The notes beneath the pieces were generated by a model. The model was not told where the DNA came from. It was given only the letters and a program-made list of their open reading frames with translations, and did not search any database. From assembly GCA_030654075.1 (NCBI GenBank), contig JAURYB010000078.1, positions 90,578 to 154,577 on the forward strand: a stretch of DNA of 64,000 nucleotides, written 5' to 3'. This document shows, in pieces, positions 1 through 9,739 of this stretch. The stretch comes from Bacteroidales bacterium (GTDB taxonomy: Bacteria > Bacteroidota > Bacteroidia > Bacteroidales > UBA4417). Position numbers and translations under genes: made by a program. Position 1 is the stretch's first letter; the number at the start of each line of letters is the position of its first letter.

Positions 1-25
1 AGTGAGGAAAAATATTCTAGGCTAT

Positions 26-57
26 CCTAAGTTCCTCTCCGCGGAGAGGAACTTAGG
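26..57. repeat. Perfect 32-bp palindrome
   Basis: Bases 26-57 read the same on both strands around a central CCGCGG, so a transcript could form a 15-bp hairpin. No clear T-tract follows on either side, so it is not an obvious intrinsic terminator. It lies 150 bp beyond the 3' end of the acyltransferase gene. The rest of 58-205 shows nothing recognisable. Confidence 0.6.
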
Positions 58-205
58 GAGTGGTTTTGGTTTGGGAATATTATAAAGTTCTTTTAACTTA
101 GATTCTAAAAAGTCAACTGATTATGTTGAGCGAATATATGATTTAAGATATTTCTTCCTCAGTCCTGGTTGAATTCAAACCTGCAATCTTTGGATTTTTA
201 TCCTG

Positions 206-991
206 TTAAGTTTTTCTATTCAGTCGAGGTAAATAGAAAATATGCTTCACGAAAAGTGCCGGCTCCTCCCCATGCAGGTTGTAAAAATCTTCAAGAAATG
301 AATTGAAAGGTGCCTGGCCCGGAATCGCCTTTTCTTTAGCAATTGAGGTGAGATCTTCAAATTCGATACTGACAGTACGTTTAGGCATAAAGAATAGCAG
401 GTTTGCCAGTATATAAAAAGTTCCTTTTACTAATTGCACTAAAAAATCCGGTGATTTGCCGGTCTTTGCTTTCGAAAACATACTTCCCCATAAGCCATTT
501 ATGCGTACACCTACAATTTGAACACCTTCAGGGATGGTATTGACAATATGATATGCCGATTTTTTATTGAAAATTTTCTCAAAACCTTGCCCTGCAATCT
601 GTCCGCTTGGGTAGATCACAACATTTTTCTTTCGTCTGAAGCCTTTATAAACGGAGCGTATAATTGATTTTAAAACCAGGGTATTGCGGCTGCCTGTTTC
701 CAGGTCACTGACCCGCACAGCGCCCATTCGTTTAAAATACCATTTTGCTACAGGGATGTCGAAGTACTTCTCCGAAATAACAGGAATTACGGTTGTATAC
801 CGGTAGATATGGCTTAGTAAAATGAGTGGGTCTATCAGTGCCTGGTGGTTAGGCAGAAAAAGTATAGGCGAATTGCTTTTCAAAATTTCAGATCCCTTAA
901 TTGAAATCCTGTAGCGTGAACGAAGAGCAAGCCTTATCTTAAAAGCTAAAATCCTCGATAAAAGAACAATGAACCAGTCTGTTTTTCTCAT
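206..991 (-). CDS. PlsC-family lysophospholipid acyltransferase
   Basis: A 261-aa member of the glycerophospholipid acyltransferase (PlsC/LPLAT) family, which transfers an acyl chain to a lysophospholipid or a related acceptor at the inner membrane. The catalytic HX4D motif is visible as NHQALID near residue 50, and a YPSGQ block near residue 130 sits where the family's FPEGT-type acceptor-binding block is expected. The N-terminus has a hydrophobic stretch but no cleavable signal peptide. The gene is monocistronic here, about 600 bp from the divergent MFS gene. The acceptor is not evident: it could act in phospholipid synthesis or in acylating another lipid. The family call is strong, the exact reaction is not. 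Confidence 0.85.
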   Translation of the reverse strand: MRKTDWFIVLLSRILAFKIRLALRSRYRISIKGSEILKSNSPILFLPNHQALIDPLILLSHIYRYTTVIPVISEKYFDIPVAKWYFKRMGAVRVSDLETGSRNTLVLKSIIRSVYKGFRRKKNVVIYPSGQIAGQGFEKIFNKKSAYHIVNTIPEGVQIVGVRINGLWGSMFSKAKTGKSPDFLVQLVKGTFYILANLLFFMPKRTVSIEFEDLTSIAKEKAIPGQAPFNSFLEDFYNLHGEEPALFVKHIFYLPRLNRKT

Positions 992-1049
992 TCGGATTTT
1001 ACTTTATAATTCGTAACTAATCCCCCTACTATGATTTGCTTTTTTAAGA

Positions 1050-1270
1050 GTACTTAAAGTGCCTAGAGTGCCTAAAGTGCCTAAAATTAGCTCCATGAAC
1101 TTCTGAAAATTCCCAATAATATATTTGGGTTTTATCTCAAGACATAGGGTTGCTTGCGAGAAAAGCAAATTATTGAGTAATTTATTGTTTAATCCAACTT
1201 CCTCAATATCTCAAAAACTTGTTGTCTTCAATGAACTTTAGGCACTCTAGGCACTTATAACTTTAGGCAC
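1050..1270. repeat. Inverted repeat with AGTGCCTA-type arms
   Basis: The left arm (about 1050-1086) holds three direct copies of a GTGCCTAAA/GTGCCTAGA unit. The right arm (about 1235-1270) holds the reverse complement (TTTAGGCAC, CTAGGCAC). About 150 bp of non-coding sequence lies between. This is a non-coding dispersed-repeat or small MITE-like structure in the divergent spacer between the acyltransferase and the MFS gene. No ORF is associated with it. Confidence 0.55.
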
Positions 1271-1377
1271 TGATTAGTTACAATGATCCAAATGTACTAA
1301 GTTTTGGTTAATTGTAATCAGATTGAATGAGATTACAAAAATAGGTAACTATTCAGTCCGATCAATATACATTTTTT

Positions 1378-1477
1378 GCCACAGATCTCGCAGATTTCAC
1401 AGATTTGAATCACTATCAGCAGTTTTTCAAATTAAAAATGAATATCGCTTTTCTGTGAAATCTGCGTAATCTGTGGC
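1378..1477. repeat. Dispersed inverted repeat, GCCACAGAT family (copy 1)
   Basis: Begins GCCACAGATCTCGCAGATTT and ends with the near reverse complement AATCTGCGTAATCTGTGGC. Two more copies lie in this window, at 14781-14890 and 49789-49939, with conserved arms and different central sequences. It is non-coding. ACTGATTRGTTAC is found nearby at 1268 and 1498, and again beside the second copy. Confidence 0.7.
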
Positions 1478-1598
1478 ATAGATATGTTTTAAATATACTG
1501 ATTGGTTACAAAAATAGTATTGCCGGATTTTTTTGAATCCATATTTAAACCGGATTCAAATAATAATAGTAGTTTTAGCATAAATTATTCAGACTGAT

Positions 1599-2912
1599 AT
1601 GACGAGACCGATTTTGCCTGTAAATTCCACTAAGGTTATCAATGCCTGGTGTTCTTACGATATCGCCAATTCCGCCTATATGTTAAGCGTAAATACCGTG
1701 TTATACCCGATATTTTATCAGCAGGTAACAAAGAAGGCTTTTGGTTCGGAAATGGTGACATTCATGGGTATGAATATAAAGAATACCGTTTTGTACGAAT
1801 ATGCCATTGCTTTGGGTTATTTCCTGGTTATATTATTGACTTTATCATTATCAGGTATTGCCGACCTGGGCGGATATCGAAAACGTTTCATGCAATCATT
1901 TACAGTGCTGGGTTCTTTTGCCTGCATGGGATTATTCTTTTTTACAGGTGAAAACATAACATTAGGACTCTTACTTCCGATGCTGGCAGTATTAGGATTT
2001 GCAGGCTCACTTGTTTACTACAATTCATTTTTACCGATTATTGCCACCCCCGACCGGCACGACCGCATCAGCGCCAAAGGTTTTTCCTTTGGGTATGCAG
2101 GAAGCATGATATTGCTGATCTTTAATATTTTCTCGTTACAAAATTATCAGATGTTCGGCTTTTCAGATAGCCTGGAAGCCATACAGTTTTCATTTATTCT
2201 GGTTGGCGTATGGTGGCTGGCCGTTTCCCAAATCGCATTTTACTTTTTGCGTGAAGAACGAAAAGAGGTCAGCTGGGATGTAACCATTTTTACACGGGGA
2301 TTTCATGAGGTTTTTAATGTATTTGGTTACATTAAAAAACATAAGACCATGTACAGGTTTCTTCTTTCTTTCTTCTTTTTCAGCATGGGTGTTCAAACCA
2401 TTATTATTGTTGCTTCCCTATTCGGTAAAGCGGAACTTGGAATCTCTGATACCAAGCTGATCATGACAATCCTGATTATTCAACTGGTTGCCATCCTGGG
2501 TGCTTATTTTTTTGGAAGAGTTTCTACCCGTTATGGAAACAGGACCTCGCTGCTGTGGATGCTTGGGATTTGGGTATTTGTTTGTTTGTCAGCTTATTAT
2601 GTTCACGAGGAAATTCAATTCTATGTTTTGTCAGCGCTGCTTGGCCTGGTAATGGGTGGAATCCAGTCGCAGGCGCGATCAACCTGGTCGAAATTAATGC
2701 CTTCGGATACAACGGATACTGCTTCTTATTTTAGTTTTTACGACAGTACCGAAAAATTTGCCATTGTAATCGGGATGCTCGGTTTTGGAATTATTGAACA
2801 AGTTACAGGTAACATGCGTAACAGTACCTTGCTGTTGTCCTTGTTTTTTATTGTAAGCTTCCTGATTATTGCATTCACGAAATTGAAAAAAGACGAAACT
2901 TCGCTTGCATAG
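1599..2912 (+). CDS. MFS transporter, UMF1/Atg22-like
   Basis: A 437-aa integral inner-membrane protein with about 12 hydrophobic segments. The N-terminal NAWCSYDIANSAY block (residues 15-27) is the hallmark of the UMF1/Atg22-like branch of the major facilitator superfamily. Members export or import small metabolites, but the substrate cannot be read from the sequence. The gene stands alone, divergent from the acyltransferase and convergent with the GH3 gene. The chosen ATG precedes the conserved N-terminal block by about 15 residues, as is usual for the family. It is not obviously part of the glycan locus, although sugar export or uptake cannot be excluded. Confidence 0.88.
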   Translation: MTRPILPVNSTKVINAWCSYDIANSAYMLSVNTVLYPIFYQQVTKKAFGSEMVTFMGMNIKNTVLYEYAIALGYFLVILLTLSLSGIADLGGYRKRFMQSFTVLGSFACMGLFFFTGENITLGLLLPMLAVLGFAGSLVYYNSFLPIIATPDRHDRISAKGFSFGYAGSMILLIFNIFSLQNYQMFGFSDSLEAIQFSFILVGVWWLAVSQIAFYFLREERKEVSWDVTIFTRGFHEVFNVFGYIKKHKTMYRFLLSFFFFSMGVQTIIIVASLFGKAELGISDTKLIMTILIIQLVAILGAYFFGRVSTRYGNRTSLLWMLGIWVFVCLSAYYVHEEIQFYVLSALLGLVMGGIQSQARSTWSKLMPSDTTDTASYFSFYDSTEKFAIVIGMLGFGIIEQVTGNMRNSTLLLSLFFIVSFLIIAFTKLKKDETSLA

Positions 2913-3045
2913 ATTTCACTTAGTATTTTGATTTGGGATAGGGGAGTGGAGATACGAAATATTTCCGATTCCGGGATTACTAAGTTTTTTTTGCCTCATG
3001 GTTTGAATAGTATTAAAACAGGAATAACACTAAGAAATACAAAAA

Positions 3046-3115
3046 GTGCCCGAGACAGGATTAGTTGTAAGATCCTGAAAGGGGAGGGCTTAACAGCGAA
3101 GCCTCATTCTCACTG
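3046..3115 (+). pseudogene. Decayed fragment similar to the small ORF at 63.8 kb
   Basis: The stretch around 3079-3105 (AAGGGGAGGGCTTAACA followed by CGAAGCC) matches the region near 63797-63825 in the small ORF 63656-63865. One frame reads ERGGLNSEA here and ERGGLNNEA there. Upstream in that frame are stop codons, so this is a non-coding remnant. The rest of the 2913-3425 spacer shows no gene, promoter or terminator that I can support. Confidence 0.45.
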
Positions 3116-3425
3116 AGAATAGATCTTTGTTCTGGTATTCAATATGTTACAATTTTTTGGATCAAATATCAATAAAGAACGAGATCAACCTGATATTCCA
3201 TTCATGACTATATGCTAGAATATCAGTAGAATATAAAATTTTACTGGATCGTTATCAGCAAATTAGCAGAAGTAAGAATGAAGGAGCAATAAACTCAATT
3301 TTAAACAAAAATACATGTATGTAAGTTTGATATTTTTCAATGAGTTTTAAAATCCCTTTTTCTCAAGGTTTTTTTCATTGGATTTCGTGAAGGCAGGACA
3401 CATTTTTAAATTTAAAGTCTTCTCC

Positions 3426-5975
3426 CTATAATTCAATTTCCCCCTTCAACTTCATCTCAACTGACGAACTTCCGACCTGAACCATATATTTACCTTTGTT
3501 GAGTTTCCATGCTTTTGCAGTTGGATCAAAAAATCCAAGTTGGCTGGCATTCAATGGAATATCGAAGGTTTTAGTTTCATTTCTTCGGATCAGTATCTTT
3601 TGAAATCCCTTCAATTCCTTAACAGGCCTGTCGATGGATGGTTTTAGTTCACTAACGTACAACTGTGCAATTTCTGTTCCGTCGACCTTGCCGGTATTTT
3701 TCACATCAAAATGAGCGATATATTTCTGATCCGAAACATTTTCGATCCGAAGATTGGAATACTCAAAAGTGGTGTAGGAAAGCCCGAAACCAAAAGGGAA
3801 CATGAGCTTGGTATTATTTTTATCGTGATACCTGTAGCCTACGTAAATGCCTTCCTTGTAAACTGCTTTTTCATCCCGGTTCAGATAATTGTCAAAAGCA
3901 GGTGGGAACTCACTTTTATTCTGAACATAACTGAACGGCAACTTTCCAGACGGGTTGTACGATCCGAACAGTACATCTGCAATAGCATTGCCGCCTTCGT
4001 TCCCGGTAAACCAGGCTTCGACCAGGCCTGAAACGTTATTGATCCACGGCATTACATTCAACGGGCCACCGTTGTTGAGCACTACAATTACATTGGGATT
4101 TACGGCTGAAACTGCTTTGATTAGCTCATTCTGAATCAGGGGTAATTCAAAATCAGTCCTGTCGGCACCTTCGGCTTCCCAAAACCGGTCTATACCGGCA
4201 CAAATAACTACAGCATCTGATTTTTTTGCGAGGGCAACAGCTTCATCAATCAATTTCGGATCGTGATAATACCAGCCCAGCCTAATGGTTGCCCCGCCAA
4301 TAGCTTCGTAGTATTCGAGCTTAATCTTATATGGCTTGCCGGCTTCCAGCCTGATGGTTCCATAGCGAAATTCCTTATCATGGTTAAACCATTGATCAAT
4401 AATCAGCTTATCATTCACATATAACCGTACCCCATCATCGCAATGAGTTACAAAATCGTAATAACCGGTTTCGGGCGGGGTAACAGTGCCTGACCAGCGG
4501 GCCGAAAAATAGTCATTGCCTATGGTTTTGTCTATGATTTTTGATTTTTCTTTTTGCTCTTTGTCAGTGAGATAAAATGTAGGGCCTGCCTGCCACACAA
4601 AATCAACTGTTGTATCGAGCTGTGAAACGGTGGGCGATCCTTTCAGATCCATATTGTTATAATATTCAGCCCATAATCCTTTTTTGCCCCTGAATGTATT
4701 GGAAGGTTTCAGGTATTGTTTGCCGATCGGGATCAGCGTGTCGGCAATGCTTGCCCCTTGCGCATAAGCAACTTTGATATGGTTTCCGGCAGCTTTGGTA
4801 ATTCCTTCGAGTGGAGTAACTTTATAAAACACATTTTCAATATATGAACTTCCGCCGCCGCCCATCCGGAGTTTAGCGGCATTGGGGCCGATAACAGCCA
4901 GCTTCTTCACTTTACTGCTTTGAATGGGTAAAATGTTGTTTTTATTTTTGAGCAAAACAATACCCTCACGGGCTGCTTTCCGGTTGAGTTCCTGGTGTGC
5001 TTTGGAGTTTAGTTGTGCCAGGTCCGGCGGAGATTGTTTGTCCATCATACCTGTTAAGAAAATAACTCTCAGCACCCTTCGGGCCATTTCGGTGATGGTG
5101 GCTTCGGAGACCAGGCCATTTTTAACAGCTTCAGCCAGAGGTGCGCCAAATAAATCAGTCTTATAAATGATACAATCCAGACCTGCATTAGCTGAAGGAG
5201 CTGTTGAGTGTGCCCCGGCCCAGTCGGGCATTACAAAACCCTTGAATCCCCAGTTGTTTTTCAACATGTCAGTAAGGAGATACTTATTCTCGGAACAATA
5301 AATGCCGTTTACCTTATTATACGCCGACATTACCGACCACGCATTGCCTTCCGTAACAGCATCCTTGAATGCAGGCAGGTAGATTTCCTGCAATGCCCGT
5401 TCGTCAACAATAACGTCGACGCTGTTGCGGTAAAATTCCTGGTTATTTGCGGCAAAATGTTTTAGGGTGGCAACAACTTTTTCGCTTTGCAATCCTTTTG
5501 TAAAAGCAACTGCCAGGCGCCCTGTGAGGTATGGATCTTCGCTGTAATATTCAAAGTTACGGCCGCATAACGGGTGACGGATAATGTTTATACCAGGACC
5601 TAAAAGTATCTGTATATTTTTTGCATTTGCTTCCGAGCCAATGGCAGTGGCAACTTTATTGATAAGTGAAATATCCCAGCTTGCGCCCAACGAATTCGCA
5701 CAAGGATAAAAGGTTGCCGCACCATTGCGGTGTGCACCGGCAGGACCATCAGAACATTGAAGTGAAGGGATATTGAATTTTTCGATTCCTACTGTTGCGC
5801 CGCCAGTGCCCTGCAGTAAAGTCAATTTCTCACTAAGACTCATCCGGCTCAGCAAGTCTTCAACCCTTTCATCAACACTCAAAGTGTTGTTTTTGTAAGG
5901 TTCCGTATCGCTGAAGCTGAAAAAAAATATACTTGCAATGCAAATCGAGGCGATTAAAACACTTTTTATCTTCAT
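3426..5975 (-). CDS. GH3 beta-glucosidase with PA14 insert
   Basis: An 849-aa secreted glycoside hydrolase family 3 enzyme, expected to remove non-reducing beta-linked glucose or related residues from oligosaccharides in the periplasm. An N-terminal hydrophobic signal segment (residues 1-20) is followed by the GH3 barrel, with the nucleophile Asp in GFVMPDWAGAH near residue 248. Then come the alpha/beta sandwich interrupted by a PA14 domain at about 428-568 (AEYYNN start, DDGVRLYVND core), and a fibronectin-III-like C-terminal domain from about 760. This is the normal order for the PA14-bearing GH3 subgroup. It reads in the same direction as the big glycosidase series at 10.9-43.2 kb but is separated from it by the plus-strand restriction-modification genes. 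Which beta-glycoside it cleaves is not decidable by eye. Confidence 0.93.
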   Translation of the reverse strand: MKIKSVLIASICIASIFFFSFSDTEPYKNNTLSVDERVEDLLSRMSLSEKLTLLQGTGGATVGIEKFNIPSLQCSDGPAGAHRNGAATFYPCANSLGASWDISLINKVATAIGSEANAKNIQILLGPGINIIRHPLCGRNFEYYSEDPYLTGRLAVAFTKGLQSEKVVATLKHFAANNQEFYRNSVDVIVDERALQEIYLPAFKDAVTEGNAWSVMSAYNKVNGIYCSENKYLLTDMLKNNWGFKGFVMPDWAGAHSTAPSANAGLDCIIYKTDLFGAPLAEAVKNGLVSEATITEMARRVLRVIFLTGMMDKQSPPDLAQLNSKAHQELNRKAAREGIVLLKNKNNILPIQSSKVKKLAVIGPNAAKLRMGGGGSSYIENVFYKVTPLEGITKAAGNHIKVAYAQGASIADTLIPIGKQYLKPSNTFRGKKGLWAEYYNNMDLKGSPTVSQLDTTVDFVWQAGPTFYLTDKEQKEKSKIIDKTIGNDYFSARWSGTVTPPETGYYDFVTHCDDGVRLYVNDKLIIDQWFNHDKEFRYGTIRLEAGKPYKIKLEYYEAIGGATIRLGWYYHDPKLIDEAVALAKKSDAVVICAGIDRFWEAEGADRTDFELPLIQNELIKAVSAVNPNVIVVLNNGGPLNVMPWINNVSGLVEAWFTGNEGGNAIADVLFGSYNPSGKLPFSYVQNKSEFPPAFDNYLNRDEKAVYKEGIYVGYRYHDKNNTKLMFPFGFGLSYTTFEYSNLRIENVSDQKYIAHFDVKNTGKVDGTEIAQLYVSELKPSIDRPVKELKGFQKILIRRNETKTFDIPLNASQLGFFDPTAKAWKLNKGKYMVQVGSSSVEMKLKGEIEL

Positions 5976-6105
5976 TCAAATTGATTTTTAATATACGTCA
6001 ATTTTGCTTTTGGAATTGCGACCGTTACGAAAAGCAGGAATTCATTGATATCCATATTACTAACCTAAACCACTAGAATAAATAACTGAAATCAATGAAC
6101 TCCTG

Positions 6106-6132
6106 AAAACCCTTTCATGTCATAAGGGTTTT
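6106..6132. terminator. Hairpin, 9-bp stem with T-run
   Basis: AAAACCCTT at 6106-6114 pairs with AAGGGTTTT at 6124-6132 across a 9-base loop. On the plus strand the second arm runs into five T residues. It sits 130 bp upstream of the GH3 start, so it does not end any recognised gene. It may be a relic boundary or the end of an unannotated short transcript. Confidence 0.45.
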
Positions 6133-6216
6133 TGCATTGCACATTTCGTATCAAAATCAACCAATCCCAGCCAATCACAGCTGCAATCTCAACAAACGGT
6201 CAAGTTCATCAAGCCG

Positions 6217-6224
6217 CAAATATA
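6217..6224 (-). promoter_or_regulatory. Possible -7 box, minus strand
   Basis: The reverse complement reads TATATTTG, a perfect TAnnTTTG box facing the GH3 gene. It would give a leader of about 240 nt. No TTG lies at the usual 18-20 nt spacing, so this is only a candidate. A second TATATTTG lies at 6395-6402 on the plus strand, also without a matching -33 element. I see no gene in the 5976-6550 spacer. Confidence 0.3.
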
Positions 6225-6550
6225 TACCGGAAAAAGCCATACAGATAACCCAAACAGGCTTTTGTATCATTACAACTTGGTATATGATTAAAATGAACCA
6301 AATAAGATTCGTGCTTTGTTTCCAATAGGATTAGGTAAGAAAAGATTATAGTAAAGGAAAGTTAGCAACCTGCCCCAAAAACCAAAAACAGCTATATATT
6401 TGCTGAAAAAGGCAGAAAAAGGGAAACCGCCAACGCACAAACCGCACATTTGTAAACCGCACACTTGCCCTGAATTTGACGAAGGAAATCAACGCAAGAC
6501 CTAAGTTTGCAAAAGAGCTGTTTACTTGCCGTTGCACCACTGGAAATTGA

Positions 6551-6558
6551 TACATTTG
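6551..6558 (+). promoter_or_regulatory. Promoter -7 box of the restriction-modification gene
   Basis: TACATTTG matches the Bacteroidota TAnnTTTG box. A TTG lies 22 nt upstream (6526-6528). Transcription would start near 6563, leaving about a 20-nt leader before ATG 6584. The in-frame TTG at 6566 would fall almost on the transcription start, which favours the ATG. Confidence 0.6.
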
Positions 6559-6583
6559 TATTTATTTGAAACGAATTAAAAAA

Positions 6584-9500
6584 ATGAATTTAGCCCAATA
6601 CATTGACAATATTAACCAACGATATAAACTTGGTAATGCAACTGAACATACTTACAGAGGTGATTTACAACAACTGCTGGAGAGCATGGTTACAGGCATT
6701 GCAGCCACTAACGAACCCCAGCGTATTAGTTGCGGTGCGCCCGATTATATCCTTACCCGAAAAGGCATTCCGGCAGGGTACATCGAAGCGAAAAACATAG
6801 GCGAAAACCTGAACGACAAACTGTTCAAGGAACAATTCGACCGTTATAAAGCTTCGCTTGACAACCTGATTTTAACCGATTATATTGATTTTCAATTTTA
6901 CATTGACGGTGGGTATAAAACCGCTGTGCGGATTGCCGAAATCAGGAACGGGAAAATTTTACCGCTGCCCGACAACTTCGCACATTTTGAAACACTGATA
7001 AAGGATTTCTGCGCTTACCAGGGGCAAACCATTAAAAGTTCACGGAAATTAGCCGAAATGATGGCTGCCAAAGCCCGGATGCTTGCCGATGTGATTGAGA
7101 AAGCATTGGATAGCGACGAGGAAAATGAGGAAAACAGTTCGCTCAAAGACCAGTTTCTTGCCTTCAGGCAAATACTAATACACGACATAAACGCCAAAGG
7201 GTTTGCCGATGTGTATGCACAAACCATTGCCTATGGCATGTTTGCAGCCCGTTTGCACGATACTACTTTAAACAGTTTTACTCGGCAGGAAGCAGCCGAT
7301 CTGATCCCAAAAACTAACCCATTTCTGCGCAAACTGTTTCAGTATGTGGCCGGGTACGATTTGGATAGCCGTATTTCGTGGATTGTGGATGGCCTGGCCG
7401 ATGTGTTCCGTGCTACCGATGTGGCCGAACTGTTGAAAAACTTTGGCAGCGCAACCCGAACCCAGGACCCCATTATCCATTTTTACGAGACATTTTTAAC
7501 TGCGTACGACCCTGCTTTGCGCAAAGCCCGTGGCGTTTGGTACACACCTGTGCCGATTGTTAATTTTATTGTACGTGCCATTGATTACATTTTGATCACC
7601 GAATTTGGCATTGCCGCTGGATTGGCCGATAACTCCATGACAACAATAAAAGTGAATGTGCCGGGTGTAAAAAATCAGATTGAAAAACAGGTACATCGTG
7701 TGCAATTCCTCGACCCTGCAACCGGAACGGCAACCTTTATAGCTGAACTTATCAGACAAATACATGCCAAATTTAAAGGGCAGGAAGGCATTTGGAGCGA
7801 TTATGTGGAGAAGCACCTTATTCCCCGACTGAATGGGTTTGAAATACTGATGGCTTCGTATGCAATGGCACACCTTAAACTGGATTTACTATTGAGGGAA
7901 ACCGGTTATGTGCCGAAAAACGAACAGCGTTTCCGCATTTACCTTACCAATAGCCTCGAAGAGCACCATGCCGATACCGGAACCCTGTTTGCCAACTGGC
8001 TGAGTACCGAAGCCAACGAAGCAAACCATGTGAAACGGGATACGCCGGTGATGGTAGTTACCGGGAATCCGCCGTATAGTGTTAGCAGCACCAATAAAAG
8101 CGAATGGATTGAAAATCTTACTGCCGACTACAAAAAGGATTTAAACGAAAGGAACATCCAACCCCTTTCCGACGATTATATAAAGTTTATTCGGTTTGGG
8201 CAGCATTTTATTGATAAAAACGGCGAAGGCATTTTGGCTTATATTTCAAACAACAGTTTTCTCGATGGCATTATTCACCGCCAAATGCGGAAGCATTTAT
8301 TGCAAAGTTTTGATAAGATATACATACTCGATTTGCACGGCAACGCAAAGAAAAAGGAAGTTTGCCCCGATGGTTCACCCGACCAAAATGTATTTGATAT
8401 TATGCAGGGGGTGAGCATAAGTATTTTTGTAAAAACAGGTAAGAAAAAGAAAGGTGCCTTAGGGGAAGTATTTCATTTTGATTTGTTTGGGAAAAGAGAG
8501 GTTAAGTATGATTTTTTGAATGAAAATTCTTTGAAATCTTTAGTTTGGAATGAATTAAAGCCAGAGTCCCCAAATTATTATCTGGTGAAAAAAGATTTTA
8601 GCCAGAGTAAAGAATATGAGATAGGATTTAAGATTGATGAGTTATATATATTACAATCTCTGGGAATTGAATTTGGTTCAAAAGAATATTTTCTAAATGA
8701 GGATAAAGGTCAAATGCAAAAATTTCTTCAATCTTCAATCTTCAATACTTCTTTAGCTGATAAGGAAATCGAAAACAGATTTGGTATTAGGACAACAAGT
8801 GGCTGGCTTTTCAGCAATCTTAGGAAGCAAGAATTAGTAGAAGGTTTTCAAGTAGATAAAATAAAGAGGTGCGCTAATTCTCCGTTCGATACAAAATTTA
8901 CATATCATTCAGCGATACTCAGGAGACCTCAGTTAGAAGCACTTAAAAGCATGTATTCAGAAAATATTGCATTAGTAACTTTGCGCCAATCCAGAGCAAA
9001 CAATACTTTCTGCTATTTTCTAACAACAAATATTTATAGCAAAGATTTAATTTCAATTTTAGATCGCGCAACAGGTTTCCCTCTTTATCTCTATCCCGAA
9101 ATCAAAGCCCAACAAACCATTGACCAAACAACCGAACGCACACCCAACCTAAATTCCGAAATAGTAAAGCAGATAGCAGAAAAGTTAGGCTTACGCTTCA
9201 CTAACGAAAAGGAGCAAACACCGGATACTTTTGCCCCGATTGACTTACTGGATTATATATATGCCGTTCTACATTCGCCAACGTACCGCGATAAATACAA
9301 AGAGTTCCTGAAAATTGATTTTCCGCGTGTGCCTTATCCGAAGGATGCTGCTACATTTTGGAAATTGATAGCACTTGGTAGCGAATTACGGCAAATACAC
9401 CTGTTAGAAAGCCTGGTTGTAAGCAAACTTATTACCCAATATCCGGTTGGCGGCAGTAATATGGTAGGGAAAGTACATTATGATGTCTCGCGTGACTCTA

Positions 9501-9739
9501 CGCCCGATGCCGCCACTATTAGCAAAGTGTTTATAAACGAAACCCAATATTTCGCCAACGTGCCCCAGGTAGCATGGGAGTTTTACATTGGAGGCTACCA
9601 ACCCGCACAAAAATGGCTGAAAGACCGGAAAGAGCGTGAGCTGCTGTTTGATGATATTCTGCACTATCAAAAAATCATTGTTGCCTTGACAGAAACGGAT
9701 CGATTGATGAAAGAGATTGATAAGATTGAATCATTATGA
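6584..9739 (+). CDS. Single-chain restriction-modification enzyme (type IIG / ISP-C-like), no helicase
   Basis: A 1051-aa N6-adenine DNA methyltransferase fused to a probable nuclease. Near the N-terminus, Asp54 followed by E68-A-K70 (GYIEAKN) fits a PD-(D/E)XK nuclease core. Methyltransferase motif I appears as DPATGTATF near residue 376 and catalytic motif IV as NPPYS near residue 495. The region from about 620 to 830 would hold target recognition, and the C-terminus resembles the type ISP C-terminal specificity domain. True type ISP enzymes such as LlaGI also carry a RecA-like helicase and are about 1600 aa; none is seen here, so a type IIG-like mode is more likely. I chose ATG 6584 over TTG 6566 because of the promoter at 6551. 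Its stop overlaps the next gene by 4 bp. Confidence 0.85.
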   Translation: MNLAQYIDNINQRYKLGNATEHTYRGDLQQLLESMVTGIAATNEPQRISCGAPDYILTRKGIPAGYIEAKNIGENLNDKLFKEQFDRYKASLDNLILTDYIDFQFYIDGGYKTAVRIAEIRNGKILPLPDNFAHFETLIKDFCAYQGQTIKSSRKLAEMMAAKARMLADVIEKALDSDEENEENSSLKDQFLAFRQILIHDINAKGFADVYAQTIAYGMFAARLHDTTLNSFTRQEAADLIPKTNPFLRKLFQYVAGYDLDSRISWIVDGLADVFRATDVAELLKNFGSATRTQDPIIHFYETFLTAYDPALRKARGVWYTPVPIVNFIVRAIDYILITEFGIAAGLADNSMTTIKVNVPGVKNQIEKQVHRVQFLDPATGTATFIAELIRQIHAKFKGQEGIWSDYVEKHLIPRLNGFEILMASYAMAHLKLDLLLRETGYVPKNEQRFRIYLTNSLEEHHADTGTLFANWLSTEANEANHVKRDTPVMVVTGNPPYSVSSTNKSEWIENLTADYKKDLNERNIQPLSDDYIKFIRFGQHFIDKNGEGILAYISNNSFLDGIIHRQMRKHLLQSFDKIYILDLHGNAKKKEVCPDGSPDQNVFDIMQGVSISIFVKTGKKKKGALGEVFHFDLFGKREVKYDFLNENSLKSLVWNELKPESPNYYLVKKDFSQSKEYEIGFKIDELYILQSLGIEFGSKEYFLNEDKGQMQKFLQSSIFNTSLADKEIENRFGIRTTSGWLFSNLRKQELVEGFQVDKIKRCANSPFDTKFTYHSAILRRPQLEALKSMYSENIALVTLRQSRANNTFCYFLTTNIYSKDLISILDRATGFPLYLYPEIKAQQTIDQTTERTPNLNSEIVKQIAEKLGLRFTNEKEQTPDTFAPIDLLDYIYAVLHSPTYRDKYKEFLKIDFPRVPYPKDAATFWKLIALGSELRQIHLLESLVVSKLITQYPVGGSNMVGKVHYDVSRDSTPDAATISKVFINETQYFANVPQVAWEFYIGGYQPAQKWLKDRKERELLFDDILHYQKIIVALTETDRLMKEIDKIESL

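Noticed and set aside
6106..6132. Attachment site of a mobile element carrying the restriction-modification genes
   Set aside because: The hairpin looks like a recombination or terminator site, but no matching copy exists near 10.7-10.9 kb and no integrase is present.
6566..6583. TTG start for the restriction-modification gene
   Set aside because: The promoter box at 6551-6558 would place transcription start about at this codon, and the ATG at 6584 begins the recognisable N-terminus.
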